Part shown: positions 1-11,289 of the stretch, piece after piece
Layout: each line of letters opens with the position of its first letter
Position numbering within the stretch: position 1 is the stretch's first letter
Assembly: GCA_022478985.1 (NCBI GenBank)
Contig: JAKSZP010017368.1
Location: 1 to 64,000 of the forward strand
DNA: 64,000 nucleotides
Origin: Massospora cicadina
Lineage: Eukaryota > Entomophthoromycota > Entomophthoromycetes > Entomophthorales > Entomophthoraceae
Direction of reading: 5' to 3'
Notes under the pieces: model-generated
What the model was told of the DNA's origin: nothing
Database searches by the model: none
Seen by the model: only the letters and a program-made list of their open reading frames with translations
Made by a program: the position numbers and the translations under genes

Positions 1-804
1 TTTATTGCACTGCCTGTGTGCAGCGTTTGAGCGCTCTCCTGACTGAAACAGGTGATTTGTGACTCTAATGCAGGGTTGTAACCCTGGGGTGTAAGAGAAT
101 CTCATTCAACATTGATAGTTGGTATTATGGAGCTCAGGTTGGTGCATTATTCCCCAGAAATTTATCGCTGGGATTGGCTGGCTGCATGCACCCATGTAAC
201 TTGCATTGGCTGGGTGTACTGCATGCAATCAAGTTTTTAGAGTTTTTCATTTTCATATATGGCGCATTTCTTATACTTTGATTTTGATGATTTGGCGCCT
301 TTGGATTTATAGGGTCATCATTTTTGTTTAAATTGCATACTGTGGCCCTACTAACCCTGGGTGTGAACCTAAGCATTTTATAAGGTGGTTGAGAATCCTG
401 GGTTTTTGAGTGCTAGTTTCTGGTATTTTGGTCCTTGCTGAAGATGCCCATGGTGGCGAAACCCCTTCCTGTGAAGTTGCAGCTCTGACCCACTTCATGA
501 AGATGTTTGCGGCGTTGCAATCAAGGTCAACTAGCCCCACCCTCCTTCAGAAGCTGACCCCCTTAGTGTGGTAATTCTGGTGGGATGATCACGCGCCCAA
601 AGCCAGGGTTATAGTATTTCTGTGAGTTGTTAAAAAAGCTACGCTGTTAGCAATAGCATGTTCAGGGTACCAAATTTTTGAGAAAAACATATTGTTGGCT
701 AGGCGGCTTTTTCTGGCCAGGGATGCCTTCGTAAACTTTCACCTTGACGCTTCCCTTTGGATATCCTGAAGTAGCTTCTCTTCCACAACTTGAGCTGCTA
801 TACC
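1..804 (-). pseudogene. LINE-B3 ORF2 C-terminal remnant
   Basis: Minus-strand fragments in shifting frames match the end of LINE-B1 ORF2. The segment just left of gypsy-1 contains RLANNMFFSKIWYPEHAIANS, comparable to VVLANSMLLSKVWFGAHAIPF. Positions 540-328 contain RVGLVDLDCNAANIFMKWV, comparable to GMGLLDFKAHAAKILGTWI. At the window edge GERSNAAHRQCNK matches TAERSNALHSSCVVCG, just before the C-terminal CCHC motif. The reading frame is broken many times, so no protein is expected. The following 3' part lies outside the window. Confidence 0.75.
800..804. repeat. Target-site duplication of gypsy-1 (ATACC)
   Basis: ATACC lies directly before the left LTR and again at 8715-8719 directly after the right LTR. 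A perfect 5-bp duplication is typical of Ty3/gypsy integration. The two flanks rejoin into continuous LINE-B3 coding sequence, which confirms both element ends. Confidence 0.93.
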
Positions 805-2426
805 TGTCATGGATTCGGCTAAGAACTAGACTGGGCTCCCATTTGAAGTGCTCAAGAGCCCAGTGGAGGCCCCAAAGATTCCAGAGGCATAGTGGTCAGG
901 AGACTAATATAAGTGGGGATCTACAGGAAATGTGAGGAAAGTAAACGTTAAGTGACATACTGAAGGCCCCAAGGAAAACCAGAGGGTTGCATTGGGGCAA
1001 CCATGAGCCTTGCGGGGCAACCCCAAGGATGAGAGAGGCAGGGAGGATGATGACTCCTCCAGGGTTCACAGTTGCTAGCCTTTGGATTTGCATGGGGGGC
1101 TTGCGCGCCAGCGGGGATGGCACAGAGGCCGCCACATTATTGGAAATATGTGAGGAGGTATGGTAAACCCCATGAGAGGGGCTAAAGAGTTTCCGCCGGA
1201 GGGGGCAATCTAGATCCTTCTGGTGGGGTGGATCCACAGCAGTAGGGGCGGTTACAGAAGCTGAACCCATGTGCAGTGTTCCAGGGATGTCTTGGGGCTG
1301 CTCTAACTGGGGAGCAGTTTCAGCAGACTTTTAACCAAACGGTAGGAAGGGTCTCCATTAAACAGACATGAGGAAATGAATGTTTCAGCGGGTTCATTAT
1401 TAAGGGCAAGGCGGATTATCACAAATTATAATCCATCGCCGTATGCAGGATTGAGCAACTGAATAATCCAGTTGGTGAACATTGGTAGGAGAATTTGGGT
1501 GATGGCGGCTTCATTGGATCAAACGGCAGAATTTTTATAAATTTTTAAAGGCAGACAGAAGCCGCAAAGAACTAGGCAGCTTATTCAGATTTTATTCAAT
1601 GAAACGCAAAGAATGAACTGACAACTGCCCTTAGTGGGGCCAGTTGTCTTTTAAACTGGACAATAGACATGGGGAGGTATTGAGGGATTGGGCATTTGGG
1701 GGATGGGGAAGGGATTCTGTTGGCTGGCTCAGAGGGGGTAGAAGGCAGCTCCTGATTCTGGAAAAAGCTTAGAAATTTTTTGTAAGATTTTCCAAATTCT
1801 TGGGGCAAGACAAGTCAATACTGCTGATCTGTGTCATGTGACTTGAGTCAGCCCGTTCGCATGGCTTGAACAGTATGGATTCATCCATGGGGGCAAGGGT
1901 CCATGGATTGGTTTACTTGCAATTTGAGCTGGTCCCTTGATTGGGCTATTCATGTGATCTGAACTCCCTATATACATTTCGAATATTGGGGCCAATGATC
2001 TGAGTCTTTTGGGGCTGGGTTTGCAATCTGAGCTGTGTTCAATCTAGCTTCCAAAGTAGACTTGTCTAAACCAGCTCCCCCAGTCTGAAAATTGCCAGCC
2101 AGGCTCCGATGTTGGGAATTGCCATTTTCCAAAATTTTGGACATGGTTTGCCTGGGGAGTGGGTGGTCCCAGGGGCCTCTCCATGCCCCCTGATGTGTGC
2201 AATCTCCCTGCAGACCCCTTCTATCAAACTTACCAGGATTGAAGAGGGGGGAAGAGGTGGGAGTGGGATGTCTTTGGGTGGGAAAGCCATCACCCAGCGC
2301 TCATCTATCACATGGGCTAGGTCGCCCAGCTGTGACAGAGAGGCCACTGGAGCCTTAGGGCCCCTTTTCATCTGGAAGGGGTGCTGATCCCAATCCAGTT
2401 GCAAGGGCTGGTCCTCAAGACTTACA
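805..2426 (-). repeat. gypsy-1 3' LTR (left copy)
   Basis: This repeat aligns along its full length with 7081-8714. It starts TG and ends CA on the plus strand, with TGT...ACA inverted tips. For the minus-strand element it is the 3' LTR. Minus-strand reading frames at 2404-2066, 1808-1596 and 1270-896 have counterparts in the other LTR, for example QELPSTPSEPANRIPSPSPK in both. No known domain is recognised in them. Confidence 0.93.
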
Positions 2427-2442
2427 CTACCTTTTTCTTTTT
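2427..2442 (-). other. gypsy-1 polypurine tract
   Basis: On the minus strand the 16 bases directly before the 3' LTR are purines except one T (AAAAAGAAAAAGGTAG). This is where a polypurine tract should prime plus-strand DNA synthesis in an LTR retrotransposon. Confidence 0.75.
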
Positions 2443-2540
2443 GACAGGGAGAATCCCACCCCCAGGGGCATGGACCAAAGCATAGTTCTTGAGGCGCTTC
2501 GGTAACTTTATGGCCAGAATGGCCACAATCTTCTGGGGAG

Positions 2541-2735
2541 GGCGGTCACTGTTGAGTAGGAGGTGTGGAATTCCTCTATCAGGTCCTTGCAGTTTTTACA
2601 ATCGCGTGCATCCACCCAGATGTTCTCATATGAGGGGTAATCTCTACTGGATACCAAATACTGAATGGATTGGCAATACCTTTAGGAAGCTACAATGGCC
2701 TCCACCTCCACTTCCTGAGATTCTCATATGACGAT
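2541..2735 (-). pseudogene. gypsy-1 chromodomain remnant
   Basis: The minus-strand frame contains EVEVEAIVAS, then QYLVSSRDYPSYENIWVDA, then CKDLIEEFH. This follows the chromodomain pattern seen at the end of chromovirus integrases (EVEAIL, QYLVKW.GYP.EENTWEP, LIEEFH). In the family this domain binds chromatin marks and steers integration. Two stops interrupt it, after EPIVI and after AIVAS, and the usual aromatic residue before GYP is replaced. It lies just downstream of the integrase, as expected. Confidence 0.8.
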
Positions 2736-2739
2736 TGGC

Positions 2740-3723
2740 TCAGGGGATGTTGGCCTTTCCCCCTTTAAGGGGGTTAGAAGGGAGGTGTAGAAGACATTGT
2801 TCTGCTTCAGAGCGTGAGAAAGTTTCAGGCGATAGGCTATATTGCCTAAATCTTTCTTGACCTTGAAGGGTCCTGAGCATTTGGCTGCTAGCTTTTGGGT
2901 GGGAGCTTTCAGGGGGGAGGTTGTGGGTGTCCATCATGAGGAGGAAGCCAACTTGATTCTCATGCCCTGGAAGATGCTTCTGATCAGCAAACTTCTTGTA
3001 GTCCTTGATGGACCTTGTCAAGTGTTCATGAACCAGGTTGTACATCTTGCAGAAAGATCTTACATGGTCCTTGGTAGCCGGAACTGCTAAGGAGAGTCAG
3101 GGATCAATCTGGAAAGAGGGGTTATACCCCAGAATGACCTCAAAAGTAGAGAAGCTGGTTGAGGAATGGAGGGAGTTGTTATACGCAAACTGTGTGAGGG
3201 GCAGGTCCTTGGCCCAGGTGTCTTGCGAGGCCGTCACATAGCAGAGCAAATACTGCTCCTGTACCTGGTTCGCCCGCTCAGTCTGCCTATCAGACTGGGT
3301 GTGGTAGGCTGTGGATCTGCAGGGCTTGATGTGAAGGAGGGTCAACAATTCTTCCCAGAACTGGGCCATGAACTGGGGTCCCCTGTCACTAACTATCTCT
3401 AGGGGAGACCAAACATAGCATAGACATGGCTTACAAAAAAATTTTCGGTCTCCACCGCAGTAATAGAAGAGAGAGAATGGGATGAAGAGTGCAAACTTGG
3501 TTAGTTGGTCCACAACTACCATTACTGCATCAGAGCCAAAGGAGGTGAGAGCTCAACGGTGAAGTCCACCAAGACCAAGGTTCATGGCCCCTCAGCCTGC
3601 TGCAAGGGATGTAACAATCCCTTCCTACTAGAACGATCCAATTTTACCCGTGTGCAGGTGGCACAACAAGCGATCCAATCGGGAATGTCTTTTGAGGACC
3701 CAGGCCAATTATATGTTCTATGA
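2740..3723 (-). pseudogene. gypsy-1 integrase remnant
   Basis: At the upstream end (3723-3540) a frame reads YNWPGSSKDIPDWIACCATC, the zinc-binding H2C2 region before the catalytic core. The core at 3522-3097 keeps VVVD, IVSDRGPQF and a YHTQSDRQTERANQ segment, the positions of the D, D and E of the DDE site (the usual G of TDGQTER is R). The C-terminal part (3045-2740) contains YKKFADQKHLPGHENQVG and a frame-shifted piece resembling the barrel-like segment before the chromodomain. Frames change several times and stops are present. Confidence 0.87.
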
Positions 3724-4044
3724 GATCTGCACATTTTTTGATACTGGGGTGGCCGACGGTCTGGGGGACGTGGTGTTCCTCAATGACACGGCTCTGTAGT
3801 GAAGGAGGAAAACAAACCCAATCACAGAACCAGATTGTTCCATCTGCAAGGTATATGGAGTTCTCTTGCAGCGCATGGACTCTAAGTTAGCCAGAAGTTT
3901 AATTCCTTCAGGGCAACAGGTTTTGAAAGTGAGGACACGTGGGAGGAGCGGAGTGTCAGGGTCTACCTCGGCAAAGGACACAGTAGGGGGTGCCAATGAG
4001 AGGATTTGGGAGGGGGGAACAACCGTCAGAAGGTCTAATGGGTA

Positions 4045-5200
4045 CTACTCCCCGTTGGGAAACAGGGAGGGGTTACGGCTGAGCATTTCTGACAAGACGT
4101 TCAGGGGGCCTTTGATGAATTCATACTTAAAATGGAACTCAAAGAGGTCTTGATAGTACGGGTTTGCCAGTGCCCTAGCTTCTGGTTTGTGGTAGTAGAG
4201 CAGGGCCTTATGGTCCATCCAAACAGTAATTTCGTGCAGGGTGCCCTGCAGGAGATATCGCCAGTAGTTGAGTGACCACGCCACCGCCGCTAGCTCCTTA
4301 TCATATAAGAGCCACGCTTGCTCTGTTGCAGTAAACTTCTGGGAGTAATAGGCTACCAGGTGATCAACTCCCTGATGCTCCTGTAGAAGCACGGCATCCA
4401 CTGCCACTGAAGAGGCATCTCAGGCTACTACAAAGGGGCAGGACATGTCAGCATGCCGCAGGACGGGGGATGTGAGAATCAACTCCTTGATATCCTCAAA
4501 GGCCCGCTGGCACTTGGGGGACCATTTAAAGGGTGCATTCTTTCCGGTGAGGGGGTGCAAGGGTGCTGCCAGTTGGGCAAGAGCGGGAGAAATTTTCCTA
4601 AAAAAGATGACGATGTCAAGAAAGTTGCAAAGCTGTTTTTGAGTGGTGGGGGTAGGCCAAGACTGAATGGCCTCCAGCTTGCAGGGGGGGACGGAATACC
4701 CATCCTTCAAGACAAGATTCCCTAGGAAGGTAACCTCATACCTGAAGAATTCGCACTTGGAGGTTTTAACAAATAGTCCTGCCTTGTGGAGGGCCGCCAC
4801 TACCACTCTGAGTCCCCTGACATGTTGTTTGAAGGTGGGGGAATGGACCAAAATGTCGTTAATATAGGCCACCATACATGAGAAATGCAAGTCCCCCAAC
4901 ACATCATCAATGAGGCGCTGGAAGGTGGCTGACGCATTCATTAAGCCAAACGGCATTATCAAGAACTGGAAAAGTCCCCGGCGAGTGTGGATCGCTGTGA
5001 ACCACTCCAGTCCCCTCGCCACCCTCACCTGACTGAAGGCATTCATCAGGTCCAATTTCGAGAAGATGCGAGACTTGAAAATGGCCTGTGTGATGCACTG
5101 CTCTAAGGGTAAGGGGTACAGGTCAGGGATGGTGATGTTGTTGAGCTGTCCATAATCCACTCAGGGGTGCAGGGACCCATCTGCTTTCCTGGAAAAAATT
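4045..5200 (-). pseudogene. gypsy-1 reverse transcriptase and RNase H remnant
   Basis: The reverse transcriptase spans about 5160-4420, with VDYGQLN, FSKLDLMNAFSQVRV, FLIMPFGLMNASATFQR and the palm motif AYINDILVHSP. The motif should be YxDD, but its first Asp is Asn (codon at 4860-4858). RNase H follows at 4407-4045 with VDAVLLQEH, FTATEQ, YDKELAAV and DHKALLYY. A stop sits just before VDYGQLN, where a residue such as Trp is expected. The polymerase would be inactive even if translated. Confidence 0.92.
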
Positions 5201-5291
5201 ATGGTGGAGGCAATCAGGGAATACTCATTGATGAGCCACCCCTCCTCTGACATCTCGTCCAGCCAACTGCTGAGAGCCCAATCTTCTTCCT

Positions 5292-6012
5292 CTATATAGG
5301 GGTATAGGGAGCAATTGATCTTACTAGGTTGACTTTCAGTTGGAGTGTCAAGTCATACTTGGAGTGTGATGGGAGTTTGGATGCCATTACAATGTTGAAG
5401 ATGGCCTTATATGGGGCTAGGCAGGAGGGAAATTCTGGAGGGAGGTCAGCTAGGATTGGGTCCGGTGGGGCTATGGAACCAAGGGATGAGCCCTGGGGAA
5501 GGGTCTTTAGCAAGGGAATCTCACCACTCAACTTGAGGTTTCTGAACAGCAAGGAGTTGGTTGCAAGATTGATATGAACTTGTTGGCGGCGCCACCAGCC
5601 CACCCCCAAAATTACAGGTTAGAGTAAGTCTTTACCGCTGAGAAGTGGTCAGTGATTCTAAAGTCATGAACTAAGAAGTGCAATGGATTCAGATGCGGTG
5701 GGACATCATGGACTCTGACGTGGCGCTCAGGATAGATGAAGCTTCCTCCATTGTTAGGTCCAAGGACTGTGCCACGGCAAGGATGATAAAGTTACCCGCT
5801 GCTCCAATGGTAAGCAAGTCTTTCACTGTGATTACCCCTGATTCTGATGGGAAGGAAATGGGAAACAAGAAGTATGCTTGGTCCTCTTTATTGGGATGAG
5901 CCAGCGAAAGGGCACCCAAGGAATGGCCATAACCCAACATCAGGAAAGACTGGCCTGGAACCACGAGGGTGGGGTGTGGCTGATCAGGGGTCTCTAACAC
6001 TTCTTGTTCCAC
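5292..6012 (-). pseudogene. gypsy-1 aspartic protease and linker remnant
   Basis: The upstream frame (6012-5689) contains TVKDLLTIGAAGNFI followed by SLDLT, aligning with the retropepsin active-site region (DSGA.GNFI). The D-S pair is replaced, so the site is not intact. The downstream frame (5609-5292) starts GVGWWRRQQVHINLAT, resembling the end of the protease domain (LG..WL..HNP.IDW), then LPPEFPSCLAPYKAIFN and ASKLPSHSKYDL, the usual linker to the reverse transcriptase. Confidence 0.75.
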
Positions 6013-7080
6013 ATGAGTAGATGAGGGTTAATATGCACACCCACTCCACTCTCTTCAGGGGGGAGGTGTGTTCACTCTGGGGGATGGCCTCATCACACTG
6101 AGCAGACTCCGAACACTGGGGACAATCTCATCACACTGAGCAGACTCCAAACACTGGGGGCCCAACGATCCAGCCTCCTGATCTGGGCTGGGGGCCAGCA
6201 GTACCATAAGCTAGGGTTCCCATGGGGGGAGTTAACTGAGGTGGCCACCGAGGGGTAGCAAAGGACAGCTAGGACAGGGGGACGCTTCCCTTAGCTGCAC
6301 CCAATAGCAGGGGGAATTGTGGTACGCGGTGCCTCAGGAGCAGCGACAGGACACTGAGTTGAGCCAGGGCCTGGCCCCAATTGCACGGAACACAAAAAAC
6401 ATGACCTCTAAAGATCCAGGGAGAGGATCCCGAGCAGTATGGGCCGCCGCAGTGGGGTCCAGGGCTGTGTGGAATGCAGAGACCATGATTTCGACAGGGA
6501 TGGGGACCATTGGAGCCAGGACCGTGAAGGCCTCAATCAGGGAGGGTAGGTCCGCGGCTGACTGTCAAAAAGTAAACAAGTGTAAGGGGCGCGCTGGTCT
6601 TGACTCAGGGGCCTGGACCACTGAGGTGACCAACGCTACAAGGGGGTGGGGTTGCCTGGCTTGGCAGCAGAGCAGAGCACTCCCCCAACCTAATGGTGGG
6701 CATCCCCATCCAAGGCGTTGAGGAGGGCCACGCTCTGCTGTGCATCATAGGGAAGTGGGGACTTACCCCCATCAGCCGTGAGGCGTACCTGGATCTCTGC
6801 AAGGACTCCCAGGATTTGATCATCCAGCTTATCAGAAGGGAAAGGGAGAACCACCAACCCTGTTCATTCACTAATGGGGTTGCGCTCTCCATTGGTGCTT
6901 AGTGGGATGGAAACAAGTTCAGCTGAGTCTGGCAGCAGTCCTGGATGAACGAGGCCACCGCCCAGCAGGAGAAGGCCAGGTCACAAAGGGAAAGCACACT
7001 CAGAGTGAGGGCGTAGGCCAGCGCATTGCCCGTCCCAGCGAGGAGGGTGGAGAAAGCTGAGATTAGTGGTCAGTTCATTA
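6013..7080 (-). pseudogene. gypsy-1 gag-region remnant
   Basis: Between the 5' LTR and the protease there is about 1.1 kb without a long conserved frame. The best minus-strand frame is 6892-6605, starting ESATPLVNEQGWWFSLS. By position this must be the gag region, but I cannot recognise capsid motifs or a clear CCHC knuckle. A 38-bp tandem repeat lies at 6090-6157. Confidence 0.5.
6090..6157. repeat. 38-bp tandem repeat in gypsy-1 gag region
   Basis: The segment beginning TCATCACACTGAGCAGACTC occurs at 6090 and again at 6128, with near-identical following bases (GAACACTGGGG against AAACACTGGGG). The period is 38 bp, not a multiple of three, so the duplication shifts the reading frame. Confidence 0.85.
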
Positions 7081-8714
7081 TGTCATAGATTCGGCTAAGA
7101 AGATCTAGACTGGGCTCCCAGTTGGGGTGTGCAAGCACCCAGTGGAGGACCAGAATGCCAGAGGCATAGTGGTCCGGGTGACTAATATAAGTGGGGATTT
7201 ACAGGAGATGTGATGAAAGCAAACGTTAAGTAACATACTGAAGGCCCCCAAGGAAAACCAGAGGGTTTTGTTGGGAGCAACTGCAAGTCTTGCAGGGGCA
7301 ACCCCCAAGGGCGAGAGAGGCAGGTAGGATGATGACTCCTCCAGGGTTCACAGTTGCTGGCCTTAAGATTTGGATAGGGGGCTAGCGCACCAGCAGGAGA
7401 TGGCACAGAGGCCGCCACATTATTGGAAATATGTGAGGAGGTATGGTAAACCACATGAGAGGGGCTGGGACTGAGCTTCCCCTGGAGGGGGCGCTCTAGG
7501 TCCTTCTGGTGGGCTGGACCCACAGCGGTAGGGGCGGTTACAGAAGCTGAACCCATGTGCAATGTGCCAGGGATGTCTCGGGGCTGCTCTAACTGGGGAG
7601 CAGTTTCAGCAGACTTTGCAACCAAATGGACGGAAGGGTCTCCATTAAACGGACATGTGGAAATGAAGAGGCAGTGAATTTGTTGTTGGGGGTGAGGTGG
7701 ATTATCACATTTATGATCCGCCACCACATGGTGGGATTGAGTGACCGTATAATCCAGTCAGCAACATTGGGTGGAAAATTTGGGTGATGGAGCGCTTCAT
7801 CAGATTGAATAGCGGAATTTTTATAAATTTTTTAAAAGCAGACAGAGGCTGCGGCAAACTGGGCAGAATTTTTGGATTTAATTCAATGAAAAACAAAAAA
7901 TGAACTGACAACTGCCCTCAATGGGGCCAGTTGCTTTTTAAACTGGGCAATAGGCATGGGGAGGTATTGATGGATTGGGCATTTGGGGGATGGGGAAGGG
8001 ATTCGGTTGGCTGGCTCAGAGGGGGTAGAAGGCAGCTCCTGATTCTGGAAAAAGCTTAGAAGGTTTTTAAAAGATTTTCCAAATTCTTGGGGCCAAGCCA
8101 AGTCAATACTGCTGATCCAGGCCTTAGTGACTCGAGTAGGCCCGTTTACATGGCTTGAGCAGTCCAGATTCGTCCCTGGAGGCAGGGGTCCAAAGATTGG
8201 ATTATTTGCGATTTGAGCTGGTCCCTCAACTAGACTATTTGTGTGATCCAAACTCTCTGGATTCATTTCAGAACGTTGGGGCCGGTGATCTGATTCATTC
8301 AGGGCTGGTTTGCGATCTGAGATGTATTCTGATATGGCTTCTGAAGTAGACAAGTCAAAACTTGCTCTCCCAGTCCAGAAATTGCCAGCTGGGCTCCGAT
8401 GTTGAGAATTGCCAATTTCCCAAATTTTGAACATGGTTTGCCTGGGGGTGGGTGGTCCCAGGGGCCTCTTCATGCCCCCTGATGTGTGCAACCTCCCTGC
8501 AGACCCCTTCTATCAAACTTACCAGGACTGAAGAGGGGGAAGAGGTGGGAGTGGGATGTCTTTGGGTGGGAAAGCCATCACCCAGCGCTCATCTATCACA
8601 TGGGATAGGTCGCCCAGCTGTGACAGAGGGGCCACTGGAGCCTTGGGGCCCCTTTTCATCTGGAAGGGGTGCTTATCCCTATCCAGTTGCAAGGGCTGGT
8701 CCCCAAGACTTACA
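7081..8714 (-). repeat. gypsy-1 5' LTR (right copy)
   Basis: Direct repeat of 805-2426, ending CTTACA before the ATACC duplication. For the minus-strand element this is the 5' LTR and should hold the promoter. It carries longer minus-strand frames than the other copy: 8491-7883 (about 200 codons) and 7727-7182 (about 180 codons). Both are low in recognisable features and rich in Pro and Ser. Whether they are ever translated is unknown. Confidence 0.93.
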
Positions 8715-8719
8715 ATACC

Positions 8720-11233
8720 TGCACCTACAATGAAAGTCCTTAGGTGTCTAAGGGGTTCCTTTGAGAAAGACATCTGAAAGGGAGTTAGGGTAGAGCTGGA
8801 CTTCTTACACTTCTTCATTTTGCGTTGGTTTTTTAATTTCTCTTTGCCTTATTGTTTATAGGTCCTAGGCACTTAACATTTAATATCACAAAGCTTGTGA
8901 TTTAGTAATGTCGAATTTAGCTCAAAGGTTTTTTTGTATAGTCTGGTTTTCTCCTCTACCTTCTTGGGATCCGCCTTGAAAGAAACCCCTACCACACAGT
9001 CCTCCAAAAAGGTCAAAAGCTTTAATGGATTTTTATCCCTTGCACGCATTACCAGATAACTGTCTCTCCATTACCAATAGGAGGGTGCCAATTGCGAGGT
9101 TGTACAGGATATGGAAAATTGGGTCTCTTGACAAAGGACTTTTTCTGGTATAACCGGAGGTGAAATAAAGGCTAAATAAAGGACTAAGAAAATGGAAGAC
9201 AATTGATGGTTTGCTATCCATGTGTAGAGGGTTTAGTGAAGCCTTGTTTGTGAAGTATTGCCGCCAAGTAGTCCCAATCACTCTGTCATATACTTTGACT
9301 TGATCTAGAAAGCAAAGCGTGCCCTTGGTGGTTCCTTCTAGTGTGTTCTTTACTTGGTGAACGTTGTTTCATATGTTCTTCCCTGGGTTAAAACCCATGT
9401 TATCGTGAGGCAATACAATCCTCGGATTTTTCAATTTGTACTTAGCCATAATCTTCCCCAATATTTCATATCCGTGTTTTTTAGAGAATTTTGGAGCCTG
9501 TTATTTAGGTCAGTGCTGTCCCCTTTTATGTGAATCACTATGGTGTAGGCTTCCGCGCCTCCTGGAATCACTCTCACCTATTGCAGACCTAAGTTAAAGA
9601 GGCAGAGCATGAGCTTCTATATTCCTTCATAGTGTGCTTTATAAGACTCATAGGAAAAATCGACTGGTCCTTGTGACTTGTTGGTGTGGAGTCTCCGCAG
9701 AGCATGGGTGAGATTTTCCTCCGTTATAGGGTATACAAGGTTGTCTAAATTCTCGGCGTGTTTGTGACAACATTAATAAAGTAGACCTTAGTTGCATCAT
9801 CTTATGAGATCGCCATATACAGTTCCAAATAGTAGGAGTGGGTGATGGATGCTACTGCTTCTGGATTGCTAGTGGTTTGGCCGTTGTGTTTTGGAGATCA
9901 GTGCGACTGGAGATTTTGGACCTCGCTTTGTAACTCTGGTAAAAGAAATTTGATAGCCAATCCCCCTGAAAGGACCATATGGCGCAGTTTGGAGGGTCTC
10001 TATGTTAATCTGCCGTTGTTCATGTTTTTTGATGATAAGTGTCCGTTTCACCCAATCTCTAGCCCACTGTGGTAATTAGCCGCTGTGAGGTGGTTATCTT
10101 TACAGGTCTAATATTTAATGAGATTTAGAAAGTTCTTCCATTTCTTTCCTTGTATGACGGGAGGCTACGTGGGCTGGGGAGGACAATGTTTTTTTTATAA
10201 CTTTTTCCACAGCAGCCACAAGATATTTGAGTTGATGCATTTGGATAATTCTTATGAATTTATTTTCGCCTAATCTTCTACTTTGGCCAGATTCACATTC
10301 TTTGGAAGCATCCATTCCTGCGAGGTTGCTTGGGAAGATCTTTCTTAGATTGGATGCTAATTTTACCATTCTATGGTCTGATAGGTGTATGCCGATTGTT
10401 TTAAATTCTTCATCTTGTGATTTTAATGACGCGGTATGAGTATCCAATTCAGTATAGTGGCGGTGATTAAATGATTGCATACAATATTAGTCCACGTCAT
10501 ATTTGGAATTTTGCTTCTGAGTATGGTTTGTCATCTAAAAGACAGTTTGTTGTCACTAATTGTTGTAAATGGCTCAATCCTATTGGTGTTTTCGTGGAAT
10601 TTGGCCATCTGTCACAAGTTCTATCCAGCAAGCAAGTGAAGCCTTTTAAAAAAACCGTTTCTTCTGGAAGGTACAAGTCAATTAAGCTTACCATAGTTCT
10701 TCCCTCTTCTCCACTTCAATTGGGGCATATAATAAGCGGCCTGATATGATTGGCTCTCCCAACTGAAGGACAGAACTAGTTCCATACCACCAAATTGAAA
10801 GTAGTAGTTGGTGATTGTGATGGCAGCTGATGCTTTAACTACAAATCCACAAAAGCTAGTCCAAATTGTTCTCAAAGGATAAAAGAGCATGGACCACTCT
10901 TCATACTTTCCAGTGATGCATCTGCACTCCCGCAAGGCAAGCACGTCCACTAGAGGATTTATCAGGAGCCCTCGTTTTTTATCCAGATCTTAGTGGATGA
11001 GAGTACTGCTATGTTGAAATTCCCAACTATTAGAGAGCCCAGAACGCCTGCTATGAATACATAGGTCCTAGTTGCCATGCGCAGCCAAGGTGGCTTTCTT
11101 GTATTTGGCTCTAATCATAGGACCCTCATAATTGATTTTGGCTGGTGGTATTTGATTGCCATTCAGTTAGCTAAAGTTCCAATTTAAATTACCGTGAATT
11201 GGACACAATTGCCATCCATCCAGTTGAGAGTTG
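8720..11233 (-). pseudogene. LINE-B3 ORF2: endonuclease and reverse transcriptase remnant
   Basis: ORF2 begins near 11030 with GNFNIAVLSS, matching LNIAGLKAS of LINE-B1. It continues with PLVDVLALRECRC (endonuclease, normally DILAIQET) and IHLSDHRMVKL near 10380 (the SDH motif). Reverse-transcriptase blocks follow downstream, including TEENLTHALRRLHTNKSQGP and LLTFLEDCVVGVS near 8960-9000, where the catalytic FADD is changed to FLED. Next comes LRHLRTFIVGAG at the gypsy-1 junction. There are many stops. The stretch 11035-11233 should be the ORF1 C-terminus but is too decayed to read. Confidence 0.8.
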
Positions 11234-11250
11234 AGAAACTGTTATCTTGT
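11234..11250. repeat. Target-site duplication of LINE-C
   Basis: AGAAACTGTTATCTTGT at 11234-11250 is repeated at 14950-14966 with one mismatch (AGAAACTATTATCTTGT). A 17-bp duplication is typical of target-primed reverse transcription. Confidence 0.88.
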
Positions 11251-11289
11251 TGGTAGTGCTGAGGGGAAACATGAACCGTGTCTGCTTTA

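Larger units (their letters stand above)
805..8714 (-). mobile_element. gypsy-1: complete Ty3/gypsy chromovirus-type LTR retrotransposon (decayed)
   Basis: Two direct repeats of 1622 and 1634 bp, each starting TGTCAT and ending CTTACA on the plus strand, flank 4.65 kb of internal sequence and are bordered by a 5-bp duplication. On the minus strand the order is gag-like region, protease, reverse transcriptase, RNase H, integrase, chromodomain. This is the Ty3/gypsy order, and the chromodomain places it with chromoviruses. Stops and frameshifts are spread through pol and the first catalytic Asp of the polymerase is lost, so the copy is dead. The two LTRs differ at many positions, consistent with an old insertion. 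No primer-binding site starting TGG is visible next to the 5' LTR (7061-7080), so the priming mode is unresolved. Confidence 0.93.

Noticed and set aside
5161..5163. Stop before VDYGQLN in gypsy-1 as a further RIP-type change
   Set aside because: The inferred change is C to T before C, not before A, so it does not support the CpA pattern and was left out of that finding.
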